From: Poa pratensis | Taxonomy: Eukaryota > Streptophyta > Magnoliopsida > Poales > Poaceae | Reading direction: 5' to 3' | Length of the DNA: 64,000 bases | Assembly (NCBI GenBank): GCA_947311845.1 | Contig: CAMZMU010000107.1 | Location: 23,231,326-23,295,325, forward strand | Shown here: positions 57,120-64,000 of the stretch, one piece after another | How the letters are laid out: the number at the start of each line of letters is the position of its first letter | How positions within the stretch are numbered: the first letter of the stretch is position 1 | Made by a program: the position numbers and the translations under genes | The notes under the pieces: generated by a model | Databases searched by the model: none | Seen by the model: the letters and a program-made list of their open reading frames with translations, nothing else | What the model was told of the DNA's origin: nothing

Positions 57120-59264
57120 TCATGCCCCATCTTCCTTCTCTTCATTTTCTTCCTCCTCCTCTTCATCTTCATCGTCCGCATCATCCTCAAGTGCCCCATC
57201 ATCATTCTCAACTCGAACGGTGTTCCCACTATCTCCAAATGCACCTTCCGAAGGCAAGGGAGGCACACCGGAAGCATTGCCTCCACCCATAGATGCTCCC
57301 ATGTCATCCGGAGGACCACTCATCCCTCCCATGCCTCCATATGCTCCCATGCCAACCGGAGGTGCACTCATCCCTCCCATGGCGCCCATGCCTCCATATG
57401 CTCCCATGCCAAAACTCATGCCTCCCATGCCTCCAACGCCCCCCGTAGGTGCTCCCATGCCTCCCATGAGAGACCCAAAACTCATGCCGCCCATGGCGCC
57501 CATCCCTCCCATGCCTCCCAAGCCTCCCATGCTTGTTCCCATGCCACCCATTGTAGCTCCCATGCCTCCAAAGCCACCCATTACAGCTCCCATGCCTCCC
57601 AAGCCTCCCATGGTGGCACCAATACCTCCCAAGCCTCCCATGGTAGCACCAACTTCTCCCATGCTTCCCATGCCCAACATTTTTTTTTGGATCAAGAGTT
57701 GATCACGACATAGGTTGAGGTACTCCTTTTGCCTTTCATCGAAGTGTGATGTGCCCATGAAGAAGAGGTACTTCTCATATTCCATAAGCCTAGCTTGCTC
57801 CTCCATTTGCAATTTCTTCTCCTACAATGCCACCCTCCTCTCCTCCGCCGCCACCTTTCTTGCTTCGGTCGCCGCCTCTTAGGTCCTAGCCACCCTCCTA
57901 TCCTCTTGCGCTTCCTTTCTTGCTTTCATCATTTCCTTCATAGCATTCTTTAGCTCATCATCTCCTCCTTTCTTCTTCTTCTCTTTTGCTTGTTTAGATC
58001 TCGTTGGTCTTCTTGGCTTGGAGAAGGCAACCGAGTTTGGCGTAGGGCTCCTCTTGGCGCCGTCGCTCGATGCCTCATCATCATCTATTTTGAGCACCGC
58101 ATCAATAGTTGGATAGTTTGACACATCTAAGCCATCACGCTTCTTCCATTTCTCTTCATCCTTCAACACTTCGTAGCAATGGGCCAAACACAAATGCTTT
58201 TCCTTTCTTAACCTTGCCTTTCTTGGTCTTCTTCTCTTCTCCACGAAACAAGTTTTGTGCAATATTGAGCTACACATAGAAGAGAACAAGTTAGAACACA
58301 AAATAGAGAACTAGCAATGAAGTTGCCACACAAAGAAATGTCACTTACCCTATCTATATCATTTGTGCCACTTGGGTTTAGGGAGTCAACCGCCGTCATT
58401 GCCGCCGACCACTTTTGACAATCGGTGTTTATCAACGACCACTGGGACCGAAGAGATCTATTGCTACGCTCAATTCCACTCTTGTTGCGTGTGTCAAAGT
58501 ACACCTTCATCCTATCCCAATATGTATTGAAAGTTTGGGCCGTTGCAACGGCGGCATCCAAGGACACATTCAACCATGCATTGCATAGCAAAATGTCTTC
58601 TTGCATGGTGTAGTTGCCCGACCTTCCTTTTGGTGCATCCACCAAACCCTCACCCTCCTCATCCACTTCTTCATATTCATGATCATTTTCATGTATTTCA
58701 TTGGTTTGAGACCAATGGGAAGAGCCAACACCCATAGTTGTCAAATATGTATCATTATTGAAACTACAAAAGTGGTGAAGATAACTAATCAAGCTATACA
58801 CATATACACATTTGTTAATAAAGAACAACAAAAAAGAAAAACAAATTATACCTTGTAGGCATTTGATCAAACACCATGTGCGCATCGGCCTCCAGCGCAA
58901 CAAAATGCGAGGATTCTGGCGCTTCGAGTGGCGGAGGCGGGGCCAGCAGAGGCAGAGGCGCCGCTGCCGGAGGCTTCCTCACACACTTCGCAGCGGCATC
59001 CACCTTCTTCCCCTTCTTGGCGGTCGCATGCGCCGTCGCCGCCGCCAACGGCTGCTTGGAGACGACTTTGCGCGGCTGCGCGACGCCTCCGACGGAGTTC
59101 GCCCGGGGCGCCACGAAGAGGCCGCGCGCGAGACCCATGGACGGAGTTGGTGCGGCACCGGCAGCGGAGGTGGTCAATCTCGCGCTAGGGTTTGCGGCGG
59201 CGCCAGCGGCCGAGGGGTCGCGGATGTAGGGAGGGGTCGGGGGAATGTCGGAACAGTCGTCCAT
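57120..59264 (-). pseudogene. Harbinger ORF1 Myb/SANT-like protein with Met-Gly-Gly repeat tail, broken
   Basis: Exon 59264-58852 encodes an Ala/Pro/Lys-rich leader (MDDCSDIPPTPP). Exon 58763-58349 joins in phase and carries the SANT/trihelix-like domain (YTMQEDILLCNAWLNVSLD, FNTYWDRMKVYFD, RSNRSLRSQWSLINTDCQKW). After the next acceptor (near 58270) the frame slips, then resumes with HLCLAHCYEVLKDEEKWKKR, a Lys-rich coiled coil, two in-frame stops (about 57880 and 57822), and EEQARLMEYEKYLFF. The tail holds dozens of MGG/GGMGA repeats (57680-57260) before an Asp/Glu-rich end. ORF1 normally assists transposase binding. This copy cannot make a full protein. Confidence 0.75.
57256..57690 (-). 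repeat. Met-Gly-rich minisatellite in ORF1
   Basis: The plus strand repeats CCTCCCATG and CCAAGCCTCCCATGG-type words, giving MGGLGGMGA-like units on the minus strand. Unit length varies in multiples of three bases, so the frame is kept throughout. Confidence 0.85.
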
Positions 59265-59557
59265 CGCTGGAATTTCGTCGGCGGCGGCGCGGGAGGGGCG
59301 AAGGCGGGGAGAGAGCGGGAGCGGCGTGAGATTTCAGGTGGCAGTTGGCCTCTCGCGCGCTTTTTTCCTTTGTCCTGCGCGCTGGACCGGACGCCCCAAA
59401 TACGCAGCTTTCTGTCTAGCTTCGTCCAACGCGCTGGCCCCTTTTTAGCACGCGCGGGGTTATGACGCGGCCGCTGGACCACTGCTTTTGGCCGCGCGCG
59501 CTAAATTGACGATTTTTTGGCGCGCGGCTTATTAAGCGCAGCTTGGAGATGCTCTAA

Positions 59558-60139
59558 CACTCTAGCACAGCGCACATACAGTACAGTACAATGCAATGCT
59601 AGTACTGTCTGGCCTATGTGGTACATTGGATTTGGATGTGTGTGGCGCAGGCGCGCAGCGCGCAGATCTTTCTGAGAGCTTGTAGAATGTAGAGTGCACA
59701 CATATGGAGTAATAAAAGAAGAAAGCCTGGCGCTGTGTGCATCCAAAATAAAGGAGGAGCTGACGAGGTGTCACCCGCGTGAAAAGACCGTGTAAATTGA
59801 AGACGCCGCCGTTTATTCTGCCGAGGTAGGAATAGGATCCGCGATCAGCGTGTATCCGCATATAACTAAAGTTTGAATTAAATAACATAAGAAATGACTT
59901 AGATAGAGCCTCCTTCTTTTGAATAAAAGGTTTCTTAGCCCGACTTTACTTACTCACTATGTTAAAGCTGGCCGGATCGGCGGCCTGGGAGTGCCCGGGT
60001 ACTGTAGATGGCACTGGTCATCTACAGTTTTCTACAGTACCTAGCGCTTTTCTCCTTTATATTTTTTTTTGCAACATTTTTTCCCACTTTTTTTCCTCAA
60101 ATTTTTTTTATTTCCCCAAAACTTATATACATGAAATAT
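59558..60139. other. Intergenic with a small hairpin
   Basis: ACTGTAGATG, eight bases, then CATCTACAGT (60002-60029) form a 10-bp stem. Apart from this no gene or element end is seen. Confidence 0.4.
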
Positions 60140-61110
60140 ATTCGCGTCGACAAATAGGTTCATTCTCATGAACGGTTTCGAGATTCGTCGACTCTAACTC
60201 CTCAATTTTAGATCCAAATACACACAAACATTTGACAAATGTTTTTCAAATTTTTTGCACAAAAATCCACACATTTTTTCAAAAATTAACGGTTTCGAGT
60301 TTTGTCGACTCTAACTCCTCGATTTTGGATCCAAATTCGCACAAACATTTCACGAATTTTGTCAATTTTTCTGAAATAACATTTGACAAAAAAAATTCAA
60401 ATTTTTTGCAGAAAAATCCTCACGTTTTTTTTAAAATTAACGGTTTCGAGTTTTGTCGACTCTAACTCCTCGATTTTGGATCCAAATTCGCACAAACATT
60501 TCACGAATTTTGTCAATTTTCTGAAATAACATTTGACAAAAAAAATTCAAATTTTTTGCGGAAAAATCCTCACGTTTTTTCAAAAATTAACGGTTTCGAG
60601 TTTTGTCGACTCTAACTCCTCGATTTTGGATCCAAATTCGCACAAACATTTCACGAATTTTGTCAATTTTTCTGAAATATATGCGCGTCGACGAGTGGGT
60701 TCCTTCTCATGAACGGCTTCGAGTTTTGTCGGCTCTAACTCCTCGATCAAACGTTGACGAATTTTGTCAAATTTTTCGCAAAAAACCCCGCGTTTCCCAA
60801 AAATTACATACACGAAATATATGCGCGTCGACGAGTGGGTTCCACCCCGTGAACGGTTTCGAGTTTTGTCGGCTCTAACTCCTCGATTTCCGATCCAAAT
60901 TCGCACAAACGTTGACGAATTTTGACAAAAAAAATTCCAAAAAAATCCCCGCGTTTCCCAAAAATTATATACACGAAATATATGCGCGTCGACGAGTGGG
61001 TTCCACCCCCGTGATCGGTTTCGAGTTTTGTCGACTCTAACTTCTCGATTTCCGATCCAAATTCACACAAACATTCGACGAATTTCGTCAAATTCGAATT
61101 TCCTTCGACA
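60140..61110 (+). repeat. Complex tandem repeat block, about seven diverged units
   Basis: CGGTTTCGAG or a close variant recurs at 60173, 60290, 60441, 60591, 60713, about 60855 and about 61017. Each is followed by TTTTGTCGACTCTAACTCCT and CGATTTTGGATCC. The spacing varies (about 117-160 bp) because of insertions such as ATATATGCGCGTCGACGAGT. Frames on both strands are repeat by-products. Confidence 0.9.
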
Positions 61111-61160
61111 TTTATTATGTCATTATAACAAAACATTTCATACATAAAATTTCTCTTAAA

Positions 61161-61194
61161 GGCCGCGGCGTGTCGCCGCGCCGATTTCAACTAG
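61161..61194 (+). mobile_element. Helitron-like 3' terminus
   Basis: Hairpin CGCGGCG-TGT-CGCCGCG (61164-61180), ten bases, CTAG (61191-61194), then T. This is the canonical Helitron 3' end. The matching TC 5' end was not found. The tandem repeats just upstream would fit inside the element. Confidence 0.55.
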
Positions 61195-61976
61195 TTAAAT
61201 TGATAAAGCTTTGCATAAACACGGTTCACAATAGAACCTCCTTCTTTGATCAAAGTCTTTGCGGGTTGTTTACCTTTCGAGTCGATAGTAGGGTAGGTTT
61301 GATTTTGGTTTCTCAATCCTTTTCTGATCCTAACGGTGTAGTAGATCCCAAAAAAAAAAATAACCATGACAAAAGATTTGCCATTTTCATTAAATAATAA
61401 GAAGCTTAAGTCCTTTTATTGGGCTAAAAAGAGTGTTGTTTATGGATGACATAATCATTGTACCACAAATCTTGGAATATTGAGCCTCTTGGAATTCAAT
61501 ATTCGAATCATGTCAACCGAACAGGCTCAAAGCGGGGAATTTCGAATTCAGACCATGAACCACGAAGTGCTCTGGTATCGGGGCTTTGACATACTTGCAT
61601 CCATGGAACGGTGTTCAATTCAAAGAGTCAACAGGCTCGATCCGCATGCCATTCTCATTCGTCTGGAGGACGACGCGGCGGAGCACTCCATAACGCGTCA
61701 CGCCATGCACCCATACTACATACGCATGCATGCAGCAGTGAGCATAGACGTACGTAATGATGTCGAATCCACACCGCCACAGCAATACACAGGCGCCGTC
61801 GCGGACAAGACGTGCAGTACGCTCCTTGTCCCCGCATCGATCGGCATCGGTGATCACTAGCTACGCCACCAATGTAATGCAGCTCTAGCTCCTCCCCCGA
61901 CCCTATGAACGCGGCACGCGGCCAGCGATATACTAAGCCAACAAGGGCAAAGCCAGGTGCCGGCCAGGCCACCCAT
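61195..61976. other. Upstream flank of the GARP/MYB gene
   Basis: Short frames only. It probably holds the promoter. RY-like GCATGCATGC is at about 61724. Confidence 0.35.
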
Positions 61977-63364
61977 ATGAGCCAACAACTTCATCGAGGA
62001 TTCGAGCGAGCGAGCAAGAGATCGATGGAGAAGGGCCGATGCAAGAGGAACGGGTTCGTGAGGCGGTACACCCGGTCCAAGCTGCCCAGGATGAGGTGGA
62101 CCGCCGAGCTCCAGCAGAGCTTCCTGCGAGCCGTCGACTGCCTCGGCGGCCAGGACAGTGCCAGTACGTTCCTCAACCTCCCTTCCATTCGATCCTCATC
62201 CAAGAAAACTTCTCTCCATTCGTAGATTGTTTCCCAGCTCCCATCTCGATCGATTGCCTACCCCGTTTAGACTCATGCATGGTTTCTTCTTACTCTTTCT
62301 TTTATTTTCTGTTGGAACTTTGTCATGGTTTTATGCTCATCTTTGGTGCGATCTCAAACTGCAGAAGCAACTCCCAAGCGCATTCTTGAGCTCATGGATG
62401 TCAGAGGGCTGACCATATCCCATGTCAAGAGTCATCTTCAGGTCAGATCACCGTAACAACCTACTGGTTTTCATTGGATTACCGTGTCCTAACTTCCCAT
62501 TGATCCGCTGTCATATGTTCTCATGAAATTAGCTCGGGTTCTTGTTCCTTTATCTACAGATGTACAGATGCACACCGCATGGCATTGGGAAGAAAGGTGA
62601 GGGAGATACAAAATATAACTGCCTTCTCTTCCTGCAATCTTCTTGCCAGTCTTAAGATTTCTATAATTGGATTATCTCTCTTGGGATTTGGGATTGGCAC
62701 ACGGTACATAATTGCTTTGTGGCTGAATGTCCTAATACTAATGATTAACGTAACTGTATCTGTAAGGCGGCTCCGCCTTGTGGTTTTGTGTTAGGCAGGC
62801 GCCGCTCACTTTGGCTGTGTAGGGCTCTGATTCTGCACATGCATGTCTAGACGATGCTAATGCAAAGCCAAACCGCTTTCTTCTTTTTGCATGTTTCCAT
62901 CAGAGATGCAGCCACAACTTCGTCCCAGGAATCACTCATTTGCCATTGATGAGCAAGGCCCGAAGGATTCATATTCCCGCGCATGAAAAGGTTTGCTGCC
63001 CCTTTTCTATACCCACAACTGCTCAATCTTCGCCTAAGAAGATCATTTTTTATTAGTGGGCCTAATCTTAATTTGATGCACAAGTAACACCTTTTCCGTG
63101 TCCTTTTTCTTTTCTTTGGTTCCTTGTATGAACAGGGCCAAGGTTGGGACAGGATTTGCAGCTACATGCAAGAGCATGCAAGAAAACAGTGATATGAGGA
63201 TGATGATGGTTCCTGGCAGCCAGTGCTGCGGCATTGATGATTACGTACTGGTGCAAGCAATATCCATGGACGTAAACGAGGTCCTCGGGCGGCAGACTCG
63301 TGCTGCTGCTGCTGCAAACCTCCAGGAATTAGGACTTTGGGTGCAATGGCCTGACCCCTCTAAG
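61977..63364 (+). pseudogene. GARP/MYB (SHLQMYR-type) transcription factor, frame broken in exon 4
   Basis: Exons 61977-62157, 62365-62441, 62560-62596 and 62904-62990 join in frame through the B motif: RSKLPRMRWTAELQQSF, GGQDKATPKRILELMDVRG, LTISHVKSHLQMYRC. Such proteins bind DNA as plant regulators in the nucleus. The codon frame then hits TGA at 62984-62986, giving 125 aa. Exon 5 (63136-63364) stays open for 76 codons (RAKVGTGFAATCKSMQEN...), but only in a frame that would need one extra base near 62967. That points to a 1-base deletion in exon 4. Starts at 61905 or 62025 are also possible; 61977 was chosen as an intermediate in-frame ATG. Gln replaces the common His in the first helix (AELQQ). 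Further exons may lie beyond 64000. Confidence 0.7.
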
Positions 63365-64000
63365 GTACGCCAGGTAAAAGCAAAGCTTATCAAAAGAAGA
63401 TACTACATCCCTCTTGTCTTAACTGCTTTCTCAGTCACCACTGAATCTCTCTTCACATGTTTCTCTCTAGTCTTTTCTCCCTTGCTACTCCAGCTGTCCT
63501 AGCCTACACAATGTGACTGAGGCAACGTTGATAGTAGCACTCACATCCTTTCGATTGTAGTTCTTGCTAGAGTTCCCCTATGTGCTAGCATATCTATTGC
63601 ACCAGATGCGCTCCAAGCATCGTATCTTTGACTGACGTTTCTCAGTTTGCACTCGTGCCGTTTTTCCATGTCTAACTGGGGGAACCTCAAGCGAAAAACT
63701 AAGCTGATCTCCGATAGCTACGTAGCTAGGGTCGACACCGGCTTTAAATGGGCATGCAAATCCCAGCTAGCTATCAATGTTTGTAGTGTTTCAGTGGGAC
63801 AATGTGGTGTGGTATAGACCGGTGATGGACTGATGGTTGTAGTAGCGCTGCATGCTAGCGATGTGGATGTAGTCTAGGACGCTGCCAGAAGTGGCTCTCG
63901 AGAACCCTCCCTATCTTTGGCAGGAATAATAGCTTTGCCCCAGGCACCTGCTTCAGCTCATCGACAATGATGTGCCAAAAGGGGCGGCTTTTGCAGCAGC
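63365..64000 (+). other. Right edge, possible continuation of the MYB gene
   Basis: Intron-like DNA follows the exon 5 donor. Sequence near 63950 (after CCCCAG) could be a further exon, but it runs off the window, so no call is made. Confidence 0.3.

Larger units (their letters stand above)
56772..59554 (-). mobile_element. PIF/Harbinger element encoding only ORF1, 2.8 kb
   Basis: GAGCATCTCCAAC at the left pairs with the complement of CTTGGAGATGCTC at the right. TAA is on both sides (56769-56771, 59555-59557). GCGCGC/TTTAGCGC words recur subterminally. A single split minus-strand gene of ORF1 type fills the interior, and no DDE transposase is present. It belongs to a different family from the element at 33283. 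Confidence 0.85.

Noticed and set aside
57018..57713. 231-codon plus frame rich in His/Ser
   Set aside because: It is the reverse side of the Met-Gly repeat tail of Harbinger ORF1.
60001..60051. Hairpin followed by CTAG at 60041 as a second Helitron end
   Set aside because: The stem is not GC-rich and the base after CTAG is C, not T, so it fails the Helitron pattern.
60140..61110. Regularly spaced repeats that could suggest a CRISPR-like array
   Set aside because: The units are long, diverged and irregularly spaced, the genome is a plant, and there are no cas genes. They are transposon tandem repeats.

Overview
This is plant nuclear DNA, almost certainly from a Triticeae grass (wheat, Aegilops or barley type). 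The reasons are monocot-style split genes with GT/AG introns, many Stowaway MITEs with CTCCCTCCGT ends, a gypsy-type LTR of the TGATACGTCTC...TAGACATCA kind, tRNA-derived SINEs, small CACTA elements and GC-rich PIF/Harbinger elements. I see no operons, CRISPR arrays, rRNA or tRNA genes.

Three host genes stand out. (1) An INDETERMINATE-domain (IDD) zinc-finger transcription factor on the plus strand (26471-32587) has 3 exons and an intact reading frame of 576 aa. Its 3.4 kb second intron holds three Stowaway MITEs in a row. (2) An ARGONAUTE1-clade gene on the minus strand (50410 down to 41162) has 23 exons that I could join without a frame break into 1079 aa. It carries a miR168-like complementary site and a complete D-E-D-H slicer tetrad. 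The normally invariant glycine after the third catalytic residue is a valine, and a 5'-truncated LINE sits in intron 15. (3) A GARP/MYB (SHLQMYR-type) gene on the plus strand (61977 onward) has a conserved DNA-binding domain, but a one-base frame break appears to cut the protein in exon 4. It may run past the right edge.

Most of the rest is transposons, many with exact target-site duplications (TSDs). From left to right: a TIR element (about 396-862); a Harbinger element (3464-4429); a MITE-like element (5329-5622); a 6.7 kb non-autonomous LTR retrotransposon (6576-13245, TSD AACCC) encoding only a small acidic repeat protein; a Helitron (14432-16036); an internally deleted LINE-like retroposon (16807-17832); an old LTR relic (to 19466); a copia RT/RNase H fragment between two copies of a duplicated host segment (19578-21826); a hAT element (22173-23191); a Harbinger element encoding ORF1 only (33283-35101); a 3.4 kb CACTA element carrying host-gene-like cargo (35852-39260); a SINE; a LINE in AGO1; a cluster of SINE, CACTA fragment and fold-back element (51541-52130); copia and LINE relics (54719-56334); a second Harbinger ORF1 element (56772-59554); and a diverged tandem-repeat block ending in a Helitron-like 3' terminus (61194).

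The most unusual object is the CACTA element. Between clean ends it carries a DEDDy 3'-5' exonuclease-like gene broken before its last catalytic motif, a B3-domain gene with a Gly-Arg leader duplicated in 117-bp units, a third small ORF, and a perfect 40-bp palindrome. The genes do not form a pathway. Two of the three host genes are developmental transcription factors and the third is the core small-RNA effector, in gene islands separated by nested repeats.
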